The translations under genes were made by a program, and so were the position numbers. This document shows positions 7,626 to 14,743 of a stretch of DNA of 37,843 nucleotides, in pieces. This DNA comes from Pseudomonadota bacterium (GTDB taxonomy: Bacteria; Pseudomonadota; Alphaproteobacteria; Acetobacterales; Acetobacteraceae), in contig JAJZGI010000019.1 in assembly GCA_021798575.1 (NCBI GenBank), positions 1 to 37,843 on the forward strand, read 5' to 3'. The first letter of the stretch is position 1. Each line of letters starts with the position of its first letter. The notes below the pieces were generated by a model, which worked only from the letters and a program-made list of their open reading frames with translations, was not told the origin of the DNA and made no database searches.

Positions 7626-8348
7626 CTAATACATATGCTGCCCGCCGTTGATCGAGAGCGTGGAGCCGGTGACAAAATCGGCCTCATCGGCGGTCAAAAA
7701 CAGCACGCCGCGCGCGATATCCTCCGCCGCGCCCAGGCGCCCGCGCGGGATCCGCGCGATGATCTTCTCCAGCACATCCGGCGGCACGGCGCGCACCATC
7801 TCGGTGTCCACATAGCCCGGCGCGATGGCGTTGGCGGTGATGGAATAGCGCGCGCCCTCCAGCGCCAGCGCCTTGGTGAAGCCATGGATGCCCGATTTGG
7901 CGGCGGCGTAGTTCACCTGGCCATACTGCCCGGCCTGGCCGTTGATCGAGCCGATATTCACGATCCGGCCGAATTTCAGGCTCTTCATCCCCTCGAAGCA
8001 CGCCTTGGAGAGGTTGAAGCAGGAGCCCAGATTGGTGTCGATGACCGTGTCCCACATGTCGCGCGTCATCTTGGCGATGGTGGTATCGCGCGTGACACCC
8101 GCATTATTCACCAGAATCTCCACCGGCCCATGCCGGGTCGCGATGCTCTCCACAGCCTTGCTGCACTGCGCGAAGTCTCCCACGTCGAAACACATCGCCT
8201 CGATGCCCGTCTCCGCGGTGAAGGCCTCCGCGGCGGCGGCGTTCGCCCCGTAATTGGCGATGACGTGCCGGCCGGCCTTCTGCAGCGCGACGCTGATGGA
8301 GGCGCCGATGCCACGTGTGCCGCCGGTGACCAATGCGATGCGAGCCAT
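7626..8348 (-). CDS. phaB: Acetoacetyl-CoA reductase PhaB
   Basis: A 240-aa short-chain dehydrogenase. It has the N-terminal TGGTRGIG cofactor motif, NNAG near residue 88, and the catalytic Ser-Tyr-Lys in GSINGQAGQYGQVNYAAAKSG. The C-terminus INGGQHMY and the NGQAGQYGQ segment are characteristic of PhaB rather than FabG. PhaB reduces acetoacetyl-CoA to (R)-3-hydroxybutyryl-CoA with NADPH for polyhydroxyalkanoate synthesis. Start ATG 8348 follows GGGGAAG. No phaA or phaC is nearby. GNAT and osmC-like genes follow on the same strand. Confidence 0.9.
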   Translation of the reverse strand: MARIALVTGGTRGIGASISVALQKAGRHVIANYGANAAAAEAFTAETGIEAMCFDVGDFAQCSKAVESIATRHGPVEILVNNAGVTRDTTIAKMTRDMWDTVIDTNLGSCFNLSKACFEGMKSLKFGRIVNIGSINGQAGQYGQVNYAAAKSGIHGFTKALALEGARYSITANAIAPGYVDTEMVRAVPPDVLEKIIARIPRGRLGAAEDIARGVLFLTADEADFVTGSTLSINGGQHMY

Positions 8349-8494
8349 TTCTTCCCCTCGGTTTGTGAGTGTCTGCAACATAGGCGTGGGCGGCCGAGTC
8401 TATCGTTTCAGCGTCAGGCTAAACGATTTTTTAAGCGGCGGAAAGTGTGCAAACATGTTATGAAGTTCAGAATTCCGACAGTTTCCGAACCGCT

Positions 8495-10063
8495 CTATTC
8501 ACCGCCCGGCGACGCCTGGCCCGAGGGCTTGACCAGGAAAAACGTGACAAAGGTCGCCAGCAGCATGAAGCCGCCGAGCAGCCCGAAGGCGTCGCCATAG
8601 GCCATATACTCCGTCTGGCGCTGGATGGTGCGGCCGATGGCGATGATGGCCTCGTGGCGCGCGGCGGCCGCGTCCGCCGGCCCGTGGGACATGAAATACC
8701 CCTCCAGCAGGTGCAGGCGCTGGCGGGTGGCGTTGTTCAGCATGCTCACCTGCGCCGAGAGGATCGCGGAATGAAAACTCTCGCGCACCGTCACGAAGGT
8801 CTGCACCATGGCGATACCGATGGCGCCGCCCAGATTGCGCATCATGTTGAACAAGGATGAGGCGGAGCCGGAATCACCCTCCGGAATCCCGGATGTCGCG
8901 ATCATCGTAATGGGCGGGAACACCATCGCCTGGCCGACCGCGCGGATCAAATCGGGGATGAGCAACTGCGGGCCGCTGTCCAGCGGGCCGAGTGCTACAT
9001 TCATGAAGGAGCTGATCGCGAACAGAAAAAACCCAAGCCCCAGCAGCATCCTCGGGTCGAACCGCTTCATCAGGTAGGGCATGAAGGGAATGATGAACAG
9101 TTGCGGCAGGCCGATCCAGGCCATCACCTCGCCGGACTGGCGCGCATCATAGCCATGCGCGACGGCGAGATACACCGGGATCAGATACACCGCGGCATAG
9201 AGCACGAAACCGAGCAGCGAGGCGTTGAAGCACGCGAGCGCGAAGTTGCGTCGCCTGAACAGCCGCAGGTTCACCAGCGGCGCGGTATTGCCGGGCCGCA
9301 ATTCCTGGATCAGGAAGCAGCCGAGGCTGAATACCGAGAGTATCGTCAGATGCAGGATATAAGGCGAGCCCATCCAGCCGTCCTTGTCGCCGTCCTCCAG
9401 CACGATCTGGAGCGTGGCGAGCCCAACACCCATGGTGAGGATCCCCAGCCAGTCCCCTCGCGCGATTTTTTCCAGTTTCATCGGGGCGGGTTTCAGCCCC
9501 CACCACAAGGCGGGCACCATCACCGCGCCGGGGATGAGGTTGAGGAAGAAGATATAGCGCCAGCCGTAGACATCCGTGATGAACCCGCCGATGGTCGGGC
9601 CGATGGCCGGGGCGAAGGTGGAGGAGAGCGCATAGGCCGCGAAGCCCATCGGCCGCGCGCGCTCAGGCAGCAGCGTGATGAGGCAGACGAGCGCCAGCGG
9701 AATGAGCACCCCGCCGGAAAAACCCTGCAAGGCGCGCAGTAGCACCAGCTCCTGAAAGTTGGCGGCGAGCCCGCAGGCGACAGAAAACCCGAGGAAGGCG
9801 ATGGTGCTGCCGATCAGGTACCGGCGCAGGGAAAACACCTCCGAGAGCCAGCCCGAGAGCGGAATGACCGTGATCTCGCCGATCAGATACGCGGTCGAGA
9901 TCCACCCGCCATTCTCCAGCCCGGTACCGATCCCGCCCTGGATATTCGGCAGCGACGTATTGACCACCTGGATGTTCAATACGGACATGAACGAGCCGAT
10001 GATCGCACCAAAAACCGCGACCTTGTTGCGCAGCGGGATCGTCTCCGCACCCTGGTCGCTCAT
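8495..10063 (-). CDS. emrB: DHA2-family MFS multidrug exporter (EmrB-like)
   Basis: A 522-aa, 14-TM major facilitator. The family signature LNIQVVNTSLPNIQGGIG is in TM1, and the GFSGGVLIPLALV and APAIGPTIGGFITDVYGWRYIFFLN (motif C) stretches are clear. EmrB works with the EmrA periplasmic adaptor and an outer-membrane channel to export hydrophobic drugs or acids. It overlaps emrA by 4 nt (ATGA), so the pair is co-translated. No TolC-type channel gene is adjacent, so a shared one elsewhere is assumed. Substrate unknown. Confidence 0.9.
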   Translation of the reverse strand: MSDQGAETIPLRNKVAVFGAIIGSFMSVLNIQVVNTSLPNIQGGIGTGLENGGWISTAYLIGEITVIPLSGWLSEVFSLRRYLIGSTIAFLGFSVACGLAANFQELVLLRALQGFSGGVLIPLALVCLITLLPERARPMGFAAYALSSTFAPAIGPTIGGFITDVYGWRYIFFLNLIPGAVMVPALWWGLKPAPMKLEKIARGDWLGILTMGVGLATLQIVLEDGDKDGWMGSPYILHLTILSVFSLGCFLIQELRPGNTAPLVNLRLFRRRNFALACFNASLLGFVLYAAVYLIPVYLAVAHGYDARQSGEVMAWIGLPQLFIIPFMPYLMKRFDPRMLLGLGFFLFAISSFMNVALGPLDSGPQLLIPDLIRAVGQAMVFPPITMIATSGIPEGDSGSASSLFNMMRNLGGAIGIAMVQTFVTVRESFHSAILSAQVSMLNNATRQRLHLLEGYFMSHGPADAAAARHEAIIAIGRTIQRQTEYMAYGDAFGLLGGFMLLATFVTFFLVKPSGQASPGGE

Positions 10064-11118
10064 CTGTGATGACGAATGTCGATCGAGGGTTCAACCGACA
10101 TTCCTGGCCGCAATCTGCCAATGAGCGCCGGGGTGAGATGGATATCTATCTTCACCGGCACGCGCTGCACGATCTTGATGAAGTTGCCGGTGGCGTTGTC
10201 GGGCGGCAGCAGGGCGAATTCCTGGCCGGAGGCGGGCGCGATGCTGTCCACCCGGCCGGTCACCTTGAGCCCGGGGTACGCATCCACGATGATCCGCACG
10301 GGCTGGCCGACGCGCAGGTGCGTCAGTTGCGTCTCCTTGTAGTTCGCCAACACATACACCCGCGCCAGCGGCACGATCGCCATGATCTGCGTGCCCGGCT
10401 GTAGGTAATCGCCCACGGCGACGGATTTATCGCCCACAACACCGCTGAATGGCGCCCGGATCGTCGTGTGGCCGAGGTCGAGCGCCGCCTGCCTGCGCTG
10501 CGCCGCCGCCTGCGCCAGGCTGGCCCCGGCCTGTTCGATATCCGCCCGCAGCACGCGCACCTGCAACCGCGCGGCGAGCAGGCTGGCCTCGTCCCCGGCC
10601 ACGCTGGCGCGCGCGGTGGCGAGCGCGGTATCCGCCTGGTCGGCAGTCTGCGCCGGGCTGGCCCCGGAGGCCAACAGCCGGTGGTAGCGCGCCTGGTTCT
10701 GCGCGGCGAACGCGAGCCTCGCCCGGTCGCCCTCCAGCGCGGCCTGGGCGGCGGCGATCTTCGTCTGTTGCAGCGCCAGTTGCGCCCGCGCCACGTCACT
10801 CGCGGCCCGGGCTGACTGCACGTCGGCCACCGCCGCGGCCAGCGTCGCCTTTTCATCGCGCGGATCGATCCGGACGAGCAATGCCCCCGCCTGAACCTGC
10901 TGATTCTCCCGCACCGCGACATACGTCACATACCCGCTGACCTTGGGCGCGATGATGCTGAAATTCGCGGCGAGGTAGGCGTCATCGGTCGAGACCTCAT
11001 ACTGCCCGACCAGCAGATACTGCGCGAGCCAAGCCGCCAGCGCCAGAACGACGACGATCCCGCCAACAATATAGGCCCAGCGCCGGAGACGGTGAGATGG
11101 TTTGGTCACGTCAGACAA
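10060..11118 (-). CDS. emrA: HlyD/EmrA-type membrane fusion protein
   Basis: A 352-aa periplasmic adaptor: one N-terminal TM (YIVGGIVVVLALAAWLAQYL), then a biotinyl-lipoyl half-domain (YEVSTDDAYLAANFSIIAPKVSGYV), a long Ala/Gln-rich alpha-helical hairpin at about 95-210, and the second lipoyl half with TIRAPFSGVVGD. It links EmrB to an outer-membrane channel. The start is TTG 11118, six nt after GGGGGA; TTG 11124 abuts that site and is less likely. It follows nusG by only about 60 bp on the same strand with no visible terminator, so it may be read from the secE-nusG promoter. Confidence 0.87.
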   Translation of the reverse strand: MSDVTKPSHRLRRWAYIVGGIVVVLALAAWLAQYLLVGQYEVSTDDAYLAANFSIIAPKVSGYVTYVAVRENQQVQAGALLVRIDPRDEKATLAAAVADVQSARAASDVARAQLALQQTKIAAAQAALEGDRARLAFAAQNQARYHRLLASGASPAQTADQADTALATARASVAGDEASLLAARLQVRVLRADIEQAGASLAQAAAQRRQAALDLGHTTIRAPFSGVVGDKSVAVGDYLQPGTQIMAIVPLARVYVLANYKETQLTHLRVGQPVRIIVDAYPGLKVTGRVDSIAPASGQEFALLPPDNATGNFIKIVQRVPVKIDIHLTPALIGRLRPGMSVEPSIDIRHHR

Positions 11119-11178
11119 GGCCAATCCCCCGAACGCACCGCGCAGAAATGGGTCGCAGCATAAACAAACGCAAGACGG

Positions 11179-11709
11179 CTAAAGCTTCTCCACCTGGCCG
11201 TAATCGAGATCAACCGGCGTGGAGCGGCCAAAGATCGCAACCGAGACCTTCACCCGGCCCTTCTCCTCGTCCACATCCTCGATCACGCCGTTGAAGCTGG
11301 TAAACGGCCCGTCCGCCACCCGCACCTGCTCGCCGATCTCGAAGATCACCGCCGGCCGCCGGTGCTCGGTGCCCTCCTGCGCCTGTTTCATGATCCGCTC
11401 GGCCTCGGCATCGGTGATCGGCGAGGGCCGCGTCTTGCTGCCCAGGAAGCCGGTGACCTTGGGCACATCCTTCACCAGATGCCACGCCTCATCGGTCATA
11501 TCCATATGGATCAGCACATAACCGGGGAAGAACTTGCGCTCGGTATTCACCTTCTGGGCGCGGCGCACCTCCGTCACCTCCTCGACCGGCACGATGATCT
11601 CGCCGATCGCCTGGGCCAGGCCCTTCAGCTCCGCCTGCTCTTTAATCTGGGTGGCGATTTTTTTCTCGAACCCGGAATACACATGTAACACATACCAGCG
11701 CATGGCCAT
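11179..11709 (-). CDS. nusG: Transcription termination/antitermination factor NusG
   Basis: A 176-aa NusG. The NGN domain runs from RWYVLHVYSGFEKKIA to about residue 110, including the FFPGYVLIHMDM strand. The C-terminal KOW domain (FEIGEQVRVADGPFTSFNGVIEDVD...) follows. It binds RNA polymerase and couples it to Rho or ribosomes. The start at 11709 (MAMRWYVL) has AGGA upstream; 11703 is an alternative. secE is immediately upstream as in most bacteria. Unusually, the gene following it is emrA rather than rplK. Confidence 0.96.
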   Translation of the reverse strand: MAMRWYVLHVYSGFEKKIATQIKEQAELKGLAQAIGEIIVPVEEVTEVRRAQKVNTERKFFPGYVLIHMDMTDEAWHLVKDVPKVTGFLGSKTRPSPITDAEAERIMKQAQEGTEHRRPAVIFEIGEQVRVADGPFTSFNGVIEDVDEEKGRVKVSVAIFGRSTPVDLDYGQVEKL

Positions 11710-11720
11710 GATCTGCTTTC

Positions 11721-11939
11721 CTAACCTCCGACGCTGAAGAGCGCGCGCATGGCAGCGCCGATAATCTGGTCAATCGCCAGGAAGAACCCAGCCGTGACCG
11801 CCACCATGACCAGCACCAGGCCGGTGGTTTGCAAGGTCTCCCGGCGCGTCGGCCAGGTGGTCTTGGTCGCCTCGACGCGCACCTCGCGCATGAATTTCAC
11901 CAGATTGAACGCCAAAGCAAACAAACTCCAAACAGCCAT
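11721..11939 (-). CDS. secE: Preprotein translocase subunit SecE
   Basis: A 72-aa single-TM SecE. The conserved cytoplasmic helix FMREVRVEATKTTWPTRRET precedes the TM (TGLVLVMVAVTAGFFLAIDQII). It clamps SecY in the inner-membrane translocon. The longer start at 11939 (MAVWSLFALAF) is chosen because the AFNLVKFMREV part aligns with the usual SecE N-terminus; a start at 11891 would truncate it. It lies 16 nt after tRNA-Trp and 11 nt before nusG. Confidence 0.93.
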   Translation of the reverse strand: MAVWSLFALAFNLVKFMREVRVEATKTTWPTRRETLQTTGLVLVMVAVTAGFFLAIDQIIGAAMRALFSVGG

Positions 11940-11955
11940 GATGTGCCGGGGTGGA

Positions 11956-12032
11956 TGGCAGGGGCGGAGGGTCTCGAACTCTCAACCTCCGGTTTTGGAG
12001 ACCGGCGCTCTAGCCAATTGAGCTACGCCCCT
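11956..12032 (-). tRNA. tRNA-Trp(CCA)
   Basis: A complete cloverleaf on the minus strand. The acceptor AGGGGCG pairs with CGCCCCT, the discriminator is G, and the 3' CCA is encoded at 11958-11956. The anticodon loop is CTCCAAA in a CCGGT/ACCGG stem, giving CCA for Trp. It lies directly before secE, the usual bacterial arrangement. Confidence 0.97.
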
Positions 12033-12105
12033 AAAATCCGAACCAGCACGAGACCGGCGTTCCACACGCTGGCGTGCCTTGTGTCAAGCCTGGGCTGCTC
12101 CCGGG

Positions 12106-12179
12106 TGGAGCGGGTGACGGGAATCGAACCCGCACAACCAGCTTGGAAGGCTGGGACTCTACCGTTGAGCTACACCCGC
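12106..12179 (-). tRNA. tRNA-Gly(TCC)
   Basis: A 74-nt cloverleaf. The acceptor GCGGGTG pairs with CACCCGC, with discriminator T and encoded CCA (12108-12106). The anticodon arm CCAGC-CTTCCAA-GCTGG gives TCC. It is transcribed with tRNA-Tyr and tRNA-Trp toward secE. Confidence 0.97.
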
Positions 12180-12235
12180 GCCGTGGCGTATCGCGCGCGG
12201 GGTTGGTGGGGCGGCCGCGCGCCAAACACAGAGTA

Positions 12236-12318
12236 TGGAAGGGGTTGGATTCGAACCAACGTAGGCGTACGCCAGCGGATTTACAGTCCGCCCCCTTTAG
12301 CCACTCGGGCACCCTTCC
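12236..12318 (-). tRNA. tRNA-Tyr(GTA)
   Basis: A class II tRNA with a long variable arm. The acceptor GGAAGGG pairs with CCCTTCC, and the anticodon loop ACTGTAAAT gives GTA. After discriminator A the genome reads TAC, so unlike its two neighbours the CCA end is not encoded. It is the first tRNA of the Tyr-Gly-Trp-secE-nusG run. Confidence 0.96.
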
Positions 12319-12386
12319 GTATGGCCTGTCATTTCCCCGATCAAGCTTTGGTTGTCAACGCGCCGCCCGGACGATACTGAGGCATC
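12319..12386. promoter_or_regulatory. Divergent promoter region, tRNA-Tyr operon / rlmB
   Basis: A consensus TTGACA occurs on the minus strand (12358-12353) upstream of tRNA-Tyr, overlapping a plus-strand TTGTCA that is followed after 17 bp by TACTGA before rlmB. Both -10 elements are weak by eye. The 68-bp gap must hold both start sites. Confidence 0.35.
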
Positions 12387-13292
12387 ATGATGCAGCAGCG
12401 CCCGCCAAAATCCAAACCCGGCCACCATGGCGACAAGCCCCAAAACACCGGCGCCCGGCGCTCGGATACGCCAAGGCTGAGCCTGCCCGGCGGCCCACGT
12501 CCCGTCGCATCGCCGGCGCGCGCACCACACCCGCGCGGCCAGCGTCCACCCGCAGTGCCGAGCGGCGCGGTCTGGCTCTACGGCCTCCACGCCGTGGCCG
12601 CGGCGCTGGCCAACCCGGCCCGCCGCCTGCGTCGGCTGGTCATCTCGCAGGATGCACAGGCGGCGCTGGCCACCGAGCGCCCGCTTCCCTGGCCGATACC
12701 GCCGGAAATTGCGGCGCGCGAAAAAATCGACCAGTTGCTCGGCGCCCGGCCCGGCAGCGGCATCGTCCACCAGGGCGTGGCGCTGCTGACCGACCAACTC
12801 ACCGCGCCGCCACTCCTGGATGCCCTCAAACGCCCCGGGCCGGTCCTGGTGCTGGATCAAATCTCGGACCCGCGCAACATCGGCGCGCTCATGCGCACCG
12901 CCCAGGCCTTCGGCGCCTCCATGGTCATCACGCAGGAGCGTAACGCGCCCGAGGAAACCGGCGCGCTGGCCAAGGTCGCGTCGGGTGCGCTGGAGCTGAT
13001 CCCCCTGCTGCGGATCGTGAACATCTCGCGCGCGCTGATCGTGCTGAAATCCGCCGATGTCTGGGTGGTCGGGCTGGACGGTGCTGCGCCAACCCGGCTC
13101 AACGGCGCGGCCTTCGCCGGCCGGCGCGTGGCCCTCGTGCTGGGCTCCGAGGGGGAGGGGATGCGCCGGCTCACCCGCGAGACCTGTGACGAGATCGCAG
13201 CACTGGGAATGCCAGGTGGCATGGAGAGCCTGAACGTCTCCGCCGCGGGCGCCGTCGCGCTATACGAGCTCACCCGGGCACTGCCGGGCTAA
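12387..13292 (+). CDS. rlmB: 23S rRNA 2'-O-ribose methyltransferase (TrmH/RlmB family)
   Basis: A 301-aa SPOUT methyltransferase. After a basic, Pro-rich N-terminal tail of about 60 residues comes the substrate-binding domain (VWLYGLHAVAAALANPARR). The SpoU catalytic domain follows, with the VLDQISDPRNIGALMRTAQAFG motif, VLGSEGEGMRRL and the knot motif MESLNVSAAGAVALYEL. RlmB methylates G2251 of 23S rRNA with SAM. Position next to tRNA-Tyr and the secE-nusG block, on the opposite strand, is common in alphaproteobacteria. It is the last conserved gene before the accessory island. Confidence 0.9.
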   Translation: MMQQRPPKSKPGHHGDKPQNTGARRSDTPRLSLPGGPRPVASPARAPHPRGQRPPAVPSGAVWLYGLHAVAAALANPARRLRRLVISQDAQAALATERPLPWPIPPEIAAREKIDQLLGARPGSGIVHQGVALLTDQLTAPPLLDALKRPGPVLVLDQISDPRNIGALMRTAQAFGASMVITQERNAPEETGALAKVASGALELIPLLRIVNISRALIVLKSADVWVVGLDGAAPTRLNGAAFAGRRVALVLGSEGEGMRRLTRETCDEIAALGMPGGMESLNVSAAGAVALYELTRALPG

Positions 13293-13309
13293 ACTACCGT
13301 CTCCGCGCT

Positions 13310-13380
13310 ACCATCGCGAAGCCATGCTTTCGCAACGAACCGCTATCATTTTCCCCCGGCTCCCCCACGTCGTCATCGCT
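13310..13380 (+). repeat. Decayed fourth copy of the promoter cassette
   Basis: The segment CGCTATCATTTTCCCC (13341-13356) matches the run leading into the -35 of the intact copy at 13476, but the TTGAC and TATAT hexamers are lost (CGGCT and CATCG). Upstream GCGAAGCCATGC resembles the end of the TCATTGCG repeat. It is degenerate, so the assignment is tentative. Confidence 0.35.
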
Positions 13381-13475
13381 TCGTCATGCGCAACCAGCGT
13401 CCCCACGCCGTCATGGCGGAACGAAGTGAAGCCATCCATCATGCTCACCCAACCCTAAACCGTATCATTTTCCCC

Positions 13476-13504
13476 TTGACTTCCCCGCACAATGTCATTA
13501 TATC
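13476..13504 (+). promoter_or_regulatory. Sigma70-like promoter, cassette copy 1 (predicted leaderless)
   Basis: TTGACT (13476-13481), 17-bp spacer, TATATC (13499-13504). The -10 ends only 7 nt before the ATG at 13512, so a normal start site falls on or next to the A of the ATG. The same hexamer spacing and the same -10 to ATG distance recur in copies 2 and 3. Confidence 0.7.
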
Positions 13505-13511
13505 TAACAAT

Positions 13512-13586
13512 ATGTCCGGCGATACCCAATCCACCCGCCTAGCAAAGTCAGATCGATCGGTCAGCATCCATGATTCACACAAATAA
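13512..13586 (+). CDS. Short leader ORF, MSG family (24 aa)
   Basis: It reads MSGDTQSTRLAKSDRSVSIH and ends at TAA 13584-13586. The first ten residues resemble the start of the orphan protein at 16028 (MSGEPINTRLY), so this may be the 5' end of that gene family cut off after the promoter. It is predicted to be translated from a leaderless transcript. It could instead be non-functional sequence carried with the promoter. Confidence 0.4.
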   Translation: MSGDTQSTRLAKSDRSVSIHDSHK

Positions 13587-13632
13587 AATGACGAGCAGGC
13601 TATTCCACATCACGCGCCGGTGCCCCAGATGA
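13570..13632 (+). pseudogene. Truncated MIH-type N-terminus (20 aa)
   Basis: The frame MIHTNKMTSRLFHITRRCPR ends in TGA. It matches the start of the exported protein at 14222 (MIHANQTRSKVHHITR) and then diverges exactly where the hydrophobic signal core should begin. Its TGA overlaps the ATG of the next small gene (ATGA at 13629). It looks like a remnant copied with the cassette, perhaps now serving translational coupling. Confidence 0.45.
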
Positions 13633-13709
13633 TCAGATCGATTCTCAAAATCATAATAATCGGCCTGGCCCTCCTTTTTTGCGCCGTTGCACTATTGAAA
13701 TATATTTGA
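13629..13709 (+). CDS. Small membrane peptide (26 aa)
   Basis: A 26-residue frame with an N-terminal Arg/Lys (MIRSILK) and one hydrophobic helix (IIIIGLALLFCAVALLKYI). It ends TGATG, overlapping the start codon of the next gene by 1 nt. The run of six T at 13675-13680 lies within the helix; one extra T would fuse it in frame to the next protein. It could be a membrane partner, or a broken anchor, of the downstream 116-aa protein. I recognise no family. Confidence 0.45.
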   Translation: MIRSILKIIIIGLALLFCAVALLKYI

Positions 13710-14059
13710 TGGACCAGGACAATACTTCCACCGGATTACGGGAGCTCCAGGCCATAAAAGCGAGAACCACCACGGACAAAGTCAAGCCAGGACCCTATGG
13801 GCTGCTTGAGGTTCGTCAGAAAGACCACCCCACATGGACCGGTGAGTATATTGGCTTGTTCGATAAAACCGCCATCGACATCACATGCGGAGACCCGAAA
13901 ATTCTCCAGCCTGATGGTACGCGGGATAACCTCTGTATCGGTTTTTATCCCTATGAAGACCTGGATATAGAAGAAAGTTTCAGCGTGCCAAACCTGCAAC
14001 ACTGGCAACGTATCGTTCAAAAAACTATCCATTTCCTGGACATTCATGAGGTCAAATAA
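13709..14059 (+). CDS. Hypothetical 116-aa protein, possible immunity-like
   Basis: It begins MDQDNTSTGLRELQAIKAR at an ATG that overlaps the stop of the small membrane peptide (TGATG). The protein is polar and acidic (ITCGDPKILQPDGTRDNLCI, YPYEDLDIEESF) with two cysteines and no signal peptide or membrane segment of its own. I recognise no family. Its AT-rich composition differs from the flanking core genes and it lies between two cassette copies, so it is probably acquired. Position before the exported protein/lysozyme pair suggests a second immunity-type gene, which is inference only. Confidence 0.55.
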   Translation: MDQDNTSTGLRELQAIKARTTTDKVKPGPYGLLEVRQKDHPTWTGEYIGLFDKTAIDITCGDPKILQPDGTRDNLCIGFYPYEDLDIEESFSVPNLQHWQRIVQKTIHFLDIHEVK

Positions 14060-14127
14060 TGCCGCTAGGCAAACCGTCATTCGAACGCGGCGAAGCAACC
14101 TAATCTCAACTAACTCATCATTTCCCC

Positions 14128-14156
14128 TTGACAATGCTATTAAATGTCATTATATA
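14128..14156 (+). promoter_or_regulatory. Consensus-like promoter, cassette copy 2 (predicted leaderless)
   Basis: TTGACA (14128-14133) is the perfect -35. A 17-bp spacer and TATATA (14151-14156) follow, with the ATG of the leader ORF 7 nt after the -10. By consensus match it is the strongest promoter of the three copies and would drive 14164-15891. Confidence 0.72.
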
Positions 14157-14163
14157 TAACAAT

Positions 14164-14208
14164 ATGTCTGGCAATAAGTTATTTGCCAGCGTGATAAAGC
14201 CAGATTGA
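14164..14208 (+). CDS. Leader ORF (14 aa) before the exported protein
   Basis: It reads MSGNKLFASVIKPD and stops with TGA at 14206-14208, 13 nt before the ATG at 14222. The gene at 14222 has no clear Shine-Dalgarno, so terminating ribosomes on this leaderless mini-ORF could re-initiate there. This is a hypothesis from spacing only. Confidence 0.35.
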   Translation: MSGNKLFASVIKPD

Positions 14209-14221
14209 TCGGTCAGCATCC

Positions 14222-14743
14222 ATGATTCACGCAAATCAAACAAGAAGCAAGGTTCACCACATCACGCGCCTGCTCCTCGCCGCACTGGGCATATTATTTT
14301 CGACAACGCATCAAAAATTGTTGGCCGCCACAGATGACGTCGAGTTCAACGAATGTGCTCAAGCACTGGACCAAAACCCAGGTACGCTGACAGCAGATTA
14401 TTGGCGTAAACCCCCTCTGGACGCGAAAGTTGCCCAGCTCGAAGACCCGGATCTTTACGGTGATGTGGTAATCAGATGGATGAGCCACAAAAACCAGAAC
14501 GGATCAACAACATTTGCGATCTTAACGCGCGACCCGGAGCCACAGCCCGAAAGTGATCCCGATGGTTTTGACCTGTTTTATGAAAAAGACGGTCATGTTT
14601 CAGAAAAAACCGGCGTCGGTGCGAATGGCTTTGCCTTTTCCAAGGAGAGCAACAAGGGTGTAAACGGTCTCATGTTCTGTACGCTCGGTAATCTCTCCAG
14701 ATTATGGGTATGGACAGGAAACAACTGGGAGGTTTCAAAATGA
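14222..14743 (+). CDS. Exported hypothetical protein, candidate immunity partner
   Basis: A 173-aa protein with a signal peptide. The basic N-region MIHANQTRSKVHHITR is followed by the hydrophobic core LLLAALGILFSTT and a cleavage region near LLAATDD. The mature part is acidic and has two cysteines (FNECAQAL and LMFCTLGN) that could form a periplasmic disulphide. It ends in a WVWTGNNWEVSK strand. No recognised family. Its stop overlaps the start of the lysozyme-like gene (ATGA), so the two are made together. An exported protein encoded with a peptidoglycan hydrolase is the layout of periplasmic immunity proteins for Tae/Tge-type effectors. A secreted lysozyme inhibitor is the other reading. 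Confidence 0.65.
   Translation: MIHANQTRSKVHHITRLLLAALGILFSTTHQKLLAATDDVEFNECAQALDQNPGTLTADYWRKPPLDAKVAQLEDPDLYGDVVIRWMSHKNQNGSTTFAILTRDPEPQPESDPDGFDLFYEKDGHVSEKTGVGANGFAFSKESNKGVNGLMFCTLGNLSRLWVWTGNNWEVSK

Larger units (their letters stand above)
13410..13610 (+). repeat. Promoter cassette copy 1 (repeat + promoter + leader)
   Basis: The unit starts with GTCATGGCGGAACGAAG (13410-), a member of the dispersed GTCATTGCGAGCG...GAAGCAATCCA palindromic repeat. It continues through a strong promoter (13476-13504), an ATGTCCGG leader and the stretch GATCGGTCAGCATCCATGAT, and ends at CACATCACGCGCC. Copy 2 (14076-14270) shows the same parts in the same order, with near-identical blocks; copy 3 (15927-16045) shares the first part through ATGTCCGG. 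Sequence between copies 1 and 2 is unrelated. Confidence 0.8.
14076..14270 (+). repeat. Promoter cassette copy 2
   Basis: A degenerate repeat GTCATTCGAACGCGGCGAAG (14076-) precedes CCCCTTGACA, the -10 TATATA and ATGTCTGG. It is followed by the same GGTCAGCATCCATGATTCAC block as copy 1 and the CACATCACGCGCC end. The spacing from repeat to -35 is about 13 nt shorter than in copies 1 and 3. Confidence 0.8.

Noticed and set aside
8402-8432. Hairpin ATCGTTT/AAACGAT followed by TTTTTT on the plus strand
   Set aside because: The stem is a weak 7-bp A/T-rich one and no plus-strand gene lies upstream to be terminated; both neighbours are on the minus strand.
12031-12312. Open frames across the tRNA-Trp/Gly/Tyr block
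   Set aside because: They read through complete tRNA genes and have no protein-like features.
13386-13586. A 66-residue open frame running through the repeat and promoter of cassette copy 1
   Set aside because: Its first 42 codons are the dispersed repeat and promoter; only the last 24, after ATG 13512, fit the conserved cassette geometry.
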